Positions 1 through 6,264 of a stretch of DNA of 6,508 nucleotides are shown here, piece after piece. Each line of letters begins with the position of its first letter. The stretch's first letter is position 1. The notes beneath the pieces were generated by a model that did not search any database, was not told the DNA's origin, and saw only the letters and a program-made list of their open reading frames with translations. The translations under genes were made by a program, and so were the position numbers. Location of the stretch: NCBI GenBank assembly GCA_030745255.1, contig JASLOY010000215.1, positions 1 through 6,508 on the forward strand, in the 5' to 3' direction. This DNA comes from Vicinamibacterales bacterium (GTDB lineage Bacteria > Acidobacteriota > Vicinamibacteria > Vicinamibacterales > UBA8438).

Positions 1-972
<972 letters not shown>

Positions 973-1032
973 GGCGCGGGTGAGAAGCCCGAAGGCTGTA
1001 GCCAGAAGGGTGACGCGCGGTTCGCGGCTGCG
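973..1032. other. Convergent intergenic gap with degraded heptamer repeat
   Basis: This 60-base gap separates the oxidoreductase stop from the stop of the BatB-like gene. Bases 982-1009 can be read as four 7-base units on the + strand, GAGAAGC, CCGAAGG, CTGTAGC and CAGAAGG. All have AG at positions 5-6, and the last matches the unit of the 2902-2936 array exactly. The units contain small complementary blocks (AGCC 986-989, GGCT 994-997, AGCC 1000-1003) that allow two mutually exclusive 4-bp hairpins. There is no T-run after either, so a classical terminator is not supported, although a convergent gap is where one would be expected. Confidence 0.4.
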
Positions 1033-2106
1033 CTAGGTCATGAGCACTGCGACTAGCGCGCCCGCCGTTGCGAGCTGCCACCAGAGTTGCGTTCGTTCCT
1101 TGAGCAGCAATGTGCCGATGCACACCAGGCCGGCGGCAGCGACGAGCAGATACCAGTAGAGCTCGGTAAAGGTCTCTTCACGCTGGGTTGCCTGCGCACG
1201 GCGTTGCACATCGGTGAGTATCTGCAGCGCGACGTCCTCGTCGGCGTCGATCCCCAATTCGAAGTACTCGCCACCACCCGCCTGAGCGATCGTCCGGAGC
1301 GACCGCCGGTCCAGCACCGAGTGAATCGGATCCTCCGGTCGGTCGTACGGGCCCGGTGGAAGCTGGGGGATGAACCCACCGGCGCTGGTCCCGACCCCGA
1401 TGACGTAGACGCGTATCCCGCGTTCAGCGGCGAGCTGGAGCGCCGCGTCGACTTCACCGCTCCATGCCTGACCGTCCGAGATGACGATGAACGCCTTCGA
1501 GCTGAGCCGTTCTCCATACAGCTCCTCGTCGAGGTCGAACATCTGGACGCCCCAATAGATACCTTCTTCGATGTTTGTGTCCCAGCTGGTGTCGTCCTCG
1601 AGGCGGAACGGTGGCTCTTCGTCGAGATAATCGAGGAAGAAGAAGAGGGCGTTGGGGTCTCGCGTAAGCCGGATTTGCGGTGCCGCCCGGTGCGCGAAGA
1701 GCGCCAGTGCGACCCGTTCGTCCTGCCAGCTCAAGAGCTCGGCGAACATCCGGACCCAGGCGACTGACCGTTGCCATCGGTCCGGCGTCACGTCGCTGAC
1801 GCGCATCGAGGTCGAGCCGTCCTGCAGGATGATGAAGTCGGCGCCGGCATTTTGCGAGACTGCCGCGAGCACCTGAGGCCGTGACAGCGCCAGGACCAGT
1901 GCAGCCACTGCCAGCACCAGACAGAACCAGAACGACAATCCGCCCGCGAAGGCGTACTGCTCCCGTATCGGTGTGGTCCGTTCGTGCAGTGCGCGGCGGG
2001 CGTCACGGCGCCGGCGGCTCAGCTGCCAGGCCGCCAGCAGGCCAAGACCCACTGGGAGCACGAGCAGCCAGAGGTAGATCGGTTCCACAAACTCGACTGG
2101 TGGCAT
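1033..2106 (-). CDS. batB: BatB-like membrane protein with von Willebrand factor A domain
   Basis: This 357-residue protein is the last gene of the cluster. Hydrophobic segments at about 10-29 and 57-75 precede a VWA domain (about 88-300), and two more hydrophobic stretches close the protein (about 315-334 and 340-356). The metal-ion-dependent adhesion site is intact: DGSTS at 96-100, the Thr in DTNIEEG (T177) and the Asp in ISDGQ (D211). SDVTPDRWQRS after the first motif matches the BatB-type block normally seen there (DV.P.R), so I prefer BatB to BatA. In the family such proteins sit in the inner membrane, form complexes with BatA and are thought to act with MoxR. Oddities are a second C-terminal hydrophobic segment, since one is usual, and no Shine-Dalgarno sequence before the ATG at 2106. 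The spot where one should be holds a small inverted repeat. The start is kept because the N-terminus aligns with the usual first membrane segment of the family. It is 93 bases from the upstream gene. Confidence 0.88.
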   Translation of the reverse strand: MPPVEFVEPIYLWLLVLPVGLGLLAAWQLSRRRRDARRALHERTTPIREQYAFAGGLSFWFCLVLAVAALVLALSRPQVLAAVSQNAGADFIILQDGSTSMRVSDVTPDRWQRSVAWVRMFAELLSWQDERVALALFAHRAAPQIRLTRDPNALFFFLDYLDEEPPFRLEDDTSWDTNIEEGIYWGVQMFDLDEELYGERLSSKAFIVISDGQAWSGEVDAALQLAAERGIRVYVIGVGTSAGGFIPQLPPGPYDRPEDPIHSVLDRRSLRTIAQAGGGEYFELGIDADEDVALQILTDVQRRAQATQREETFTELYWYLLVAAAGLVCIGTLLLKERTQLWWQLATAGALVAVLMT

Positions 2107-2109
2107 GAA

Positions 2110-2121
2110 GCTAGGTCTAGC
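2110..2121. repeat. Short inverted repeat GCTAG-GT-CTAGC at the batB start
   Basis: The 12 bases read GCTAGGTCTAGC on the + strand, two perfect 5-base arms around a 2-base centre. They sit 4 to 15 bases upstream of the batB-like ATG, exactly where a Shine-Dalgarno sequence would be expected and is missing. It could be a protein-binding half-site pair, a scar of insertion, or chance. A two-base loop makes an RNA hairpin weak. Confidence 0.35.
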
Positions 2122-2141
2122 AGGCCGCTGAAGAATGTGGC

Positions 2142-2157
2142 GAAGCCGTCCGGCTTC
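2142..2157. repeat. 16-base palindrome GAAGCCG-TC-CGGCTTC
   Basis: Two perfect 7-base arms (2142-2148 and 2151-2157) flank a 2-base centre; as RNA the stem would be about 6 bp with a 4-base loop. Its outer edge abuts and overlaps the heptamer array by two bases. On the transcribed strand it is followed by GCCACATTC, not by a U-tract, so it is not a standard intrinsic terminator. It could be an mRNA-processing or attenuation hairpin between the 231-residue gene and batB, or the palindromic part of a dispersed repeat element. Confidence 0.55.
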
Positions 2158-2190
2158 TCCTGTCTCCTGTCTCCTGCCTCCTGTCTCCTG
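2156..2190 (-). repeat. Five-copy tandem heptamer array, CAGGAGR
   Basis: On the minus strand five consecutive 7-base units read CAGGAGA, CAGGAGG, CAGGAGA, CAGGAGA, CAGGAGA. Only the last base varies, and only between purines. The array begins 9 bases after the stop of the upstream gene and ends 49 bases before the batB-like start codon. Each unit contains AGGAG, the core of a Shine-Dalgarno sequence, so the transcript carries five potential anti-16S pairing sites too far from the ATG for ordinary initiation. There is no open coding frame in it that continues from a neighbour. Confidence 0.85.
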
Positions 2191-2199
2191 GGTGTCTAC

Positions 2200-2895
2200 T
2201 CAACCACGTTTCCGGATCGGCGCCCCGGCGCCAATGGTCGGGTCTTCGGTGTCGGCGGGGTCGATCACCGTGTCGCTCGGCACGTAGACCTGGACGTCGT
2301 CCATTTCGGCTTCTTCAGGAATGTCACCCTCAGCGCCCGGGGCCGTCGGTCGTCGATACGACGGAACCTCGTCGCCGGCGACAATCTGGTTCCGAAGCCG
2401 GACCATCAACTCGTAGTTGAATGCCGCCTCGAGATGGGCCTCGTTGCCTTCGAGCAGGCGCCGGTAGACGCCAATGGCGTGGTCGAGTGCGCCGAGCGCT
2501 AGCTCGCGGGTCGAATCAGGGCGCCGGACCGCGCGATAGTCGGCATTGGCCACGACGAACTGCAGATCGAGATTGCCGGTGATGCTCGGGCTGTCGGGCG
2601 ACGTGTAGTCGGCGACGAGCGGCGCATAGTCGCCCCTCCAGTACCGCGCCGCGGCCTGTCGTGTCGTCACCTGGTCACGGGTGCGGCGAAGCAGCCACGG
2701 GATGCGTCCCGTCGTCGCCAGCGAGTCGGCAACCTCGTCATACGCCCGCACGGCGCGGGACAGGTTCATCATCGCCAACTCTTGGTCCGCAAGCGCGACA
2801 CGTCGCTCCAGACGACCGGCGGCAAGCAGCACGACAGCTGCGCCCGCACACAGGATCGCGACGAGGAGATATCTCAGGGCGGTCTTGAACATCAT
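2200..2895 (-). CDS. Membrane-anchored protein with TPR-like helices, function unknown
   Basis: I do not recognise this 231-residue protein. One hydrophobic segment near the N-terminus (about 8-27: LRYLLVAILCAGAAVVLLAA) is followed by RLERR, so it is probably a single-pass anchor or uncleaved signal with an extracytoplasmic body. Residues 34-60 and 131-172 look like amphipathic helix pairs. The second (ALDHAIGVYRRLLEGNEAHL, then AAFNYEL) resembles a tetratricopeptide unit of the kind found in the BatC/BatE proteins of Bat operons. The tail (about 186-231) is rich in Asp, Glu and Pro and ends in a basic RKRG. By position it may fill the BatC-like scaffold role between the two VWA proteins; this is inference. 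The start is ATG at 2895 or the adjacent ATG at 2892. GGAG (2899-2902) precedes them by 3 and 6 bases, so the second is better spaced. It lies 146 bases after batA, and the GGAG touches a repeat array. Confidence 0.8.
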   Translation of the reverse strand: MMFKTALRYLLVAILCAGAAVVLLAAGRLERRVALADQELAMMNLSRAVRAYDEVADSLATTGRIPWLLRRTRDQVTTRQAAARYWRGDYAPLVADYTSPDSPSITGNLDLQFVVANADYRAVRRPDSTRELALGALDHAIGVYRRLLEGNEAHLEAAFNYELMVRLRNQIVAGDEVPSYRRPTAPGAEGDIPEEAEMDDVQVYVPSDTVIDPADTEDPTIGAGAPIRKRG

Positions 2896-2901
2896 GCTCT
2901 C

Positions 2902-2936
2902 CAGAAGGCAGAAGTCAGAAGGCAGAAGTCAGAAGG
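2902..2936 (+). repeat. Five-copy tandem heptamer array, CAGAAGK
   Basis: On the + strand five consecutive units read CAGAAGG, CAGAAGT, CAGAAGG, CAGAAGT, CAGAAGG, with the last base alternating G/T, so it can also be seen as a 14-base repeat of two and a half copies. The array ends directly at the GGAG ribosome binding site of the minus-strand 231-residue gene. Its purine-rich strand is opposite to that of the arrays at 2156-2190 and 3004-3031. Confidence 0.85.
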
Positions 2937-3003
2937 GGAGCCCGGACTCCGGTTCGAGCTGGTGTCCCTGCGCTGAGATTGAGCTGGCGAAGCCCTACGT
3001 CTT

Positions 3004-3031
3004 GCTGCTGTCTTCTCACTTCTGACTTCTT
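3004..3031 (-). repeat. Degenerate heptamer array related to CAGAAGT
   Basis: On the minus strand four phased 7-base units read AAGAAGT, CAGAAGT, GAGAAGA, CAGCAGC. One is identical to a unit of the 2902-2936 array, and the others differ at one to three positions. It starts 10 bases after the batA-like stop codon. Together with the opposed array it forms an inverted repeat that could fold the gap's transcript into a long stem with a loop of about 83 or 97 bases. Confidence 0.6.
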
Positions 3032-3041
3032 GGGCATCTTG

Positions 3042-4139
3042 CTAGGGAAACCTCCGTAGCTGTTTCACACCCAGCCCGCACACGAGGGCCAGACTCCACA
3101 ACCCGACTGCAATCAGCGCGAACGGTGAAAAGCGCGGCTGATGCGCGACATACTGGGTGACGTCGATCTGTCCGGCCGACAGCTCGTCGATCTCGTGAAT
3201 CGCCTGCAGTATCGCCGCCTCATCGGCCGCCGGGTAGAAACGGCCGCCGGTCTTCTCGACGGCCAGCTTCCAGGTGATGTCAGGAAGCACGTCGCCCAGG
3301 CCTTGGTCGTAGGCGGTGCGAATGAAATAGACCGGGATCTCATTGTCGGCCGCTTCTTGCAGGATGTCGTCCAGCGACTGGTCCTCGTACACCGCGTGCG
3401 TGTCCTGACCGTCACTAAAAATCAGGATGAGGTTGCCCTGCGCGCTGAGGAAATCGAAGGTTCGGAACAGCTGCACCGCGCGGCTGATGGCGCGCATGAT
3501 GAGCGTGCCGTGGTCTGGGAAGCGATCGTACTCCTCCGGGGTGCCGATGAGGCCGATGCTCAGGAGGATGTTCTCGTAGTCGTTGGTGAACGGCGTGATG
3601 ATGTAGGCCTCGCCTCCGAATTGCACCAGCGATACCAGGTCGCGGTGCGACCCCTCCATCCGCCGTCTCACGAAATAGTCGGCAGCCGAGACGTTGGCGA
3701 GAAACGTGTTGCCCCACCCGAGCTGGTCGGTGGCGAAGGAGCTGTCCATGCTGAGCGACGCGTCGATCAGGATCGCAATGCGATGCCCGGGGAACGTCGA
3801 GCGCTCCTGGATCAGCGTCGTGTGGGGATCGGCCAGCGCCACGGCGAAGAACGGCAGACCGCCCAGAAACAGAACAAAGGCGGTGTGACGCATCGGTGCC
3901 AGCGCCGACCGTTTCGTCATGATCGACGGGAGGAGCGCCGGCAGGACAATGTCGGTCCGTCCCGGTCGGTGACCGACGACGTAGCGCGTCAGCAGCGCCC
4001 CAAGCGCGAGGATCCCGATGACGCCAAGCGCGACCACCGTTTCGTCCCGGCGCAGGAGCGGCAGCGCCGTCATCGACAGGTCATCGAGCTCCGCCAGAGT
4101 GCGCCGCGTGCTGGCGAGCAGGGCGGTCAGCGTGTCCAT
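3042..4139 (-). CDS. batA: BatA-like membrane protein with von Willebrand factor A domain
   Basis: This 365-residue protein has hydrophobic segments at about 34-54 and 85-104, a VWA domain from about 119 to 320, and a C-terminal membrane segment at about 338-358 before the basic LRRFP end. That is the usual BatA plan of two helices, a periplasm-facing VWA domain and one helix. The metal site is complete: DASLS at 126-130, Thr in GTLIMRA (T212) and Asp in FSDGQD (D243). Members are inner-membrane partners of BatB and MoxR in aerotolerance-type operons. The open frame extends upstream to 4580, but ATG 4139 is chosen because GGAGG (4142-4146) lies 2 bases before it and it overlaps the BatD-like stop by 13 bases, implying translational coupling; ATG 4073 has no such signal. 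This start leaves about 33 residues before the first membrane helix, longer than I would expect for BatA, so either the N-terminus has an extra segment or the start is slightly too early. Confidence 0.88.
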   Translation of the reverse strand: MDTLTALLASTRRTLAELDDLSMTALPLLRRDETVVALGVIGILALGALLTRYVVGHRPGRTDIVLPALLPSIMTKRSALAPMRHTAFVLFLGGLPFFAVALADPHTTLIQERSTFPGHRIAILIDASLSMDSSFATDQLGWGNTFLANVSAADYFVRRRMEGSHRDLVSLVQFGGEAYIITPFTNDYENILLSIGLIGTPEEYDRFPDHGTLIMRAISRAVQLFRTFDFLSAQGNLILIFSDGQDTHAVYEDQSLDDILQEAADNEIPVYFIRTAYDQGLGDVLPDITWKLAVEKTGGRFYPAADEAAILQAIHEIDELSAGQIDVTQYVAHQPRFSPFALIAVGLWSLALVCGLGVKQLRRFP

Positions 4140-5335
4140 TGCCTCCACCAGTCGCCAATCGTCGTCTTCAACTCGGTGGCGTAGCGCACCGGCGCGGCCG
4201 AACGCCAGCGCAGACGCGTGAGCTGTGCAATGCCGGCGTCGAGCTCGCGGGTCAGCTCGTCGGTCGGTAGCGAACCGTTGCGACTGTAGCGCGCCGTCGT
4301 GAACACCGAGATGGCGCGTCCGAGGTCGTCGGCCAACGCCGTGTTGGCTCCGTTTCCGCCGGCTCGCGCGTCTCGGAGTCGCTGCGTCAGCGCCGCCGCG
4401 GTCAGACCGGAGGAAACCACCGCGGTCTTGGGGCGCACCAACCCATGCCGCAAACGTAACTGGCCATCGCGCGCCGGCGTCGTGGCATCGACCGGAGCCT
4501 GGGCCACCGGTGCGGAAACGGCCACGGAGCCGGCGACACGCAGCGCGGCCAGTGCGCGACCCGCGGTCTCCACGCTCCACCCACGTTCTGTTGTCGCCTG
4601 CTGGACGCGCGTCAGCTCACCCAACGCGCGATGCACGACGAGCGGCGGCGGGAGCGGCTTGTCGACCCGCCGTCCGCCGCCCCGGCGCTCGCGCACGACT
4701 CGGGCGGCACCGAGCGCCACGACGCCAAGCGCCACCACACCCAGCAGCGCTGCGAGCAAGGTCAGGGCGTTGGACTGAAACACGCGTGCCTGTGCGTCGC
4801 CGAACGTGGCGGGGGCCAGATCGCGTATGTCGACGACCGCGTCGGGGACGAGCGACAGGACGCGGACCGGCTCGGCCGGAAGGATGTAGGTCAGCTCCCG
4901 ACCCGGGAGCGCCGGGTTGTTCCCGACTCTCCGCTCGATCCGGTACGTGATGTCGAGCGCCGGGATCTCGATGTCTTCGCCGAAGTTGCTCTCACTGATG
5001 ACCCGCAATGTGTAGTGGTACTGGAAGAACCGATACGGCCCGGTGCGGATGTCCTCGTAGTGCTCGCCGTCGAGTACCTCGAACGGGGCGACGTCTATCG
5101 TCTCCGGTTCCAGCGCGGCCTGGTCGGGCAGGGTCCGCGCATTGTCGGTCTCGACGACGCTGCAGGTCACGGTCATCGTGAACCGCTCACCGACATGCAC
5201 GGCGTTTCGGCTGACCCGGCGCCAGCACCGCATGGCGTCGACCTGCGTGGTGTCGCCCTCGGGCTGTGCCGACGCCGGTTGGGGCGCGCCCAGGGTGCAG
5301 GCGAGCGGAATCAGAAGGAGGAGTCGTCTGTTCAT
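4127..5335 (-). CDS. BatD-like exported, membrane-anchored protein
   Basis: This 402-residue protein starts with a clear signal peptide (residues 1-23, ending PASA, likely cleaved before Q24). Residues about 37-165 look like a beta-rich, immunoglobulin-like domain of the BatD type: HVGERFTMTV near 47-56, then a Tyr-rich stretch (about 101-109), then NFGEDIEIPALDITYR (117-132), where BatD proteins have a G..IP....Y pattern. A single membrane helix (about 188-212) is followed by RVVRERRGGGRR, placing the last 190 residues in the cytoplasm. That part is Ala- and Arg-rich, probably helical, and I do not recognise it. BatD proteins are thought to support the BatA/BatB complex from the periplasmic side. 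ATG 5335 is chosen because GGGAG (5340-5344) lies 4 bases upstream and the signal peptide begins there; the frame is open to 6226, but that part only shadows the DUF58 gene. It begins 14 bases after DUF58 and overlaps batA by 13. The family call rests on pattern and context. Confidence 0.8.
   Translation of the reverse strand: MNRRLLLLIPLACTLGAPQPASAQPEGDTTQVDAMRCWRRVSRNAVHVGERFTMTVTCSVVETDNARTLPDQAALEPETIDVAPFEVLDGEHYEDIRTGPYRFFQYHYTLRVISESNFGEDIEIPALDITYRIERRVGNNPALPGRELTYILPAEPVRVLSLVPDAVVDIRDLAPATFGDAQARVFQSNALTLLAALLGVVALGVVALGAARVVRERRGGGRRVDKPLPPPLVVHRALGELTRVQQATTERGWSVETAGRALAALRVAGSVAVSAPVAQAPVDATTPARDGQLRLRHGLVRPKTAVVSSGLTAAALTQRLRDARAGGNGANTALADDLGRAISVFTTARYSRNGSLPTDELTRELDAGIAQLTRLRWRSAAPVRYATELKTTIGDWWRQWTR
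4142..4146 (-). promoter_or_regulatory. Ribosome binding site GGAGG of batA
   Basis: GGAGG on the minus strand lies inside the last codons of the BatD-like gene, only 2 bases before ATG 4139. The spacing is short for a strong site, but the overlap of the two genes favours coupled translation, and no other start nearby has a comparable signal. Confidence 0.55.
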
Positions 5336-5339
5336 CGGT

Positions 5340-5344
5340 CTCCC
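5340..5344 (-). promoter_or_regulatory. Ribosome binding site GGGAG of the BatD-like gene
   Basis: GGGAG on the minus strand ends 4 bases before ATG 5335, in the 14-base space after the DUF58 stop. It decides the start against the much longer open frame that runs upstream to 6226. Confidence 0.6.
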
Positions 5345-5349
5345 AAGGC

Positions 5350-6264
5350 CTATCGCCTCAGCTGTCTGCGCTCCAGGAGAAAGGCGACGAGGGTGTCGTG
5401 AAACTGTTGGCCGCTGCCGCCCAGGCGGAGCACCTCGAGCCCATGATCGTGCGCGGCGCGCTCCACCGTGTCCTGCCACGCCGCCACACGGGTCCCGAGC
5501 TCCGCCACGTCGCCCGATGAGATGACGCGGGTCTGGCCGGTTTCGACGTCGTAGGCCTCGACCCAGCCGGCCGAGAACTGCGGCAGCTCGAAGGCGAACG
5601 CGCTGTCGATCATCACCAGAAACACGTCGTGGGCGGTCTTCAGATCGGCAAGCTCGTTCAAGAGCGGCTCTGATTCCTCGAACAGGAAGTCGGAGATGAC
5701 CGGAACCAGAGAGCGCTTGCGGAGCAGCCCGGCAAAACTGACGTCCGGCGCCGACTCGGTCGCCCCGCGCCCCATCAACTGTTCCTGATAGGCCGCGACG
5801 CAGTGAATCGCGTGGTTCTTCCCAATGCGCGGGCGGACGGCGATGCGTCGGGTATGGCGGTCGAACGTGACGAGGCCCGCGCGATCCTGAAAGAAGGATG
5901 CCGCCATGGCAAAGGTCGCGACCGCGCGGGCGATGACCTTCGCGATCGGCTCGCTGCCCACGCCGCAGCGCGTCGACTGCGAGACGTCGGCGGCAACGAC
6001 GATCGGGGCGTTGCACTCCTGGTCGAACTCCCGGGTCACGAGCGGGCTGAAGTTGGTGAGCGTCGATTGCGGCCAGTCGATCGTCGACAATCTGTCTCCC
6101 GGCTGGAAGTCGCGGAGACCCGCCAGGTCGTGTCCGGTGCCGTGAAACATGCTCGGGTGGCTGCCGATGGCGAACTCCTGCATGCGACGCACGATGACCA
6201 GCTCGACGTCCTGGATCTCGGACCAAGAGACGAGCGAGTCCTCCGCGTCGTGCAGGCGGGTCAT
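5350..6264 (-). CDS. DUF58 family protein, cytosolic VWA-like partner of MoxR
   Basis: This 304-residue protein has no membrane segment or signal peptide and is probably cytosolic. The DUF58 signature spans residues 44-64: GHDLAGLRDFQPGD followed by IDW. The family usually has an Arg just before I-D-W (GDD.R.IDW); here that position is Ser60, while Arg51, Asp57, Asp63 and Trp64 are kept. A VWA-like metal site follows (DVSQS, 93-97), and ISDF (190-193) matches the later Asp motif. The last 60 residues carry a second predicted alpha/beta stretch (GLEVLRLGG, 275-283). Length is typical of the family. DUF58 genes nearly always follow moxR, and here the pair overlaps by four bases (ATGA, 6261-6264), which indicates coupled translation and explains the weak ribosome binding site. 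Its biochemical role is not known in detail; it is taken to bind or be remodelled by the MoxR ATPase. Confidence 0.9.
   Translation of the reverse strand: MTRLHDAEDSLVSWSEIQDVELVIVRRMQEFAIGSHPSMFHGTGHDLAGLRDFQPGDRLSTIDWPQSTLTNFSPLVTREFDQECNAPIVVAADVSQSTRCGVGSEPIAKVIARAVATFAMAASFFQDRAGLVTFDRHTRRIAVRPRIGKNHAIHCVAAYQEQLMGRGATESAPDVSFAGLLRKRSLVPVISDFLFEESEPLLNELADLKTAHDVFLVMIDSAFAFELPQFSAGWVEAYDVETGQTRVISSGDVAELGTRVAAWQDTVERAAHDHGLEVLRLGGSGQQFHDTLVAFLLERRQLRR

Larger units (their letters stand above)
2107..2199. other. Intra-operon gap carrying palindrome and heptamer array
   Basis: These 93 bases lie between the 231-residue gene and the batB-like gene. In transcription order (minus strand) they hold 9 bases after the stop, a five-copy heptamer array (2190-2156), a 16-base palindrome (2157-2142), the 10-mer GGCTTCGCCA (2147-2138, shared with the other operon gap), and a 5-bp inverted repeat GCTAG-GT-CTAGC (2110-2121) just before the start codon. 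CTAG, a tetranucleotide rare in many bacteria, occurs twice here within 10 bases. I see no convincing -35/-10 pair and no ribosome binding site. The compact arrangement looks like an inserted or expanded intergenic element rather than simple spacer, but that is inference. Confidence 0.5.
2896..3041. other. Intra-operon gap with two opposed heptamer arrays
   Basis: This 146-base gap follows the batA-like gene. In transcription order (minus strand) it holds a degraded heptamer array (3031-3004), the 10-mer GGCTTCGCCA (2994-2985), about 48 bases of plain spacer, a perfect five-copy array in the opposite orientation (2936-2902), then GGAG and the next start codon. The opposed arrays give a perfect 12-base inverted repeat: 3019-3030 pairs with either 2910-2921 or 2924-2935. 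Extended to 18 bases (3013-3030 with 2910-2927), 16 of 18 positions pair. No open frame of note and no clear promoter was seen. Confidence 0.55.

Noticed and set aside
986..1003. Intrinsic terminator in the convergent gap
   Set aside because: Only 4-bp alternative stems and no T-run on either strand; Rho-dependent or other ends cannot be judged from sequence.
1087..1767. 226-codon open frame on the + strand opposite batB
   Set aside because: Shadow of the VWA gene; no ribosome site or domain.
2142..2157. Intrinsic terminator after the 231-residue gene
   Set aside because: The hairpin is followed by GCCACATTC rather than a U-tract, and batB continues on the same strand downstream.
2156..2936. 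CRISPR array
   Set aside because: Units are 7 bases, tandem without spacers, and no cas gene is present.
3141..4184. 347-codon open frame on the + strand opposite batA
   Set aside because: It is an antisense shadow of a high-GC gene: low-complexity, rich in Arg, Asp, Val and Gln, with no domain, while the minus strand codes a clear VWA protein.
4140..4580. 147-codon upstream extension of the batA frame
   Set aside because: Overlaps the BatD-like gene, shadow composition, and GGAGG supports the ATG at 4139.
4631..5401. 256-codon open frame on the + strand opposite the BatD-like gene
   Set aside because: Composition is that of an antisense frame, no recognisable motif, and the opposite strand has a signal peptide, a membrane helix and a ribosome site.
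5336..6226. 297-codon upstream extension of the BatD-like frame
   Set aside because: Entirely Arg/Pro/Gly-rich and overlaps the DUF58 gene in another frame; the signal peptide and ribosome site mark the start at 5335.
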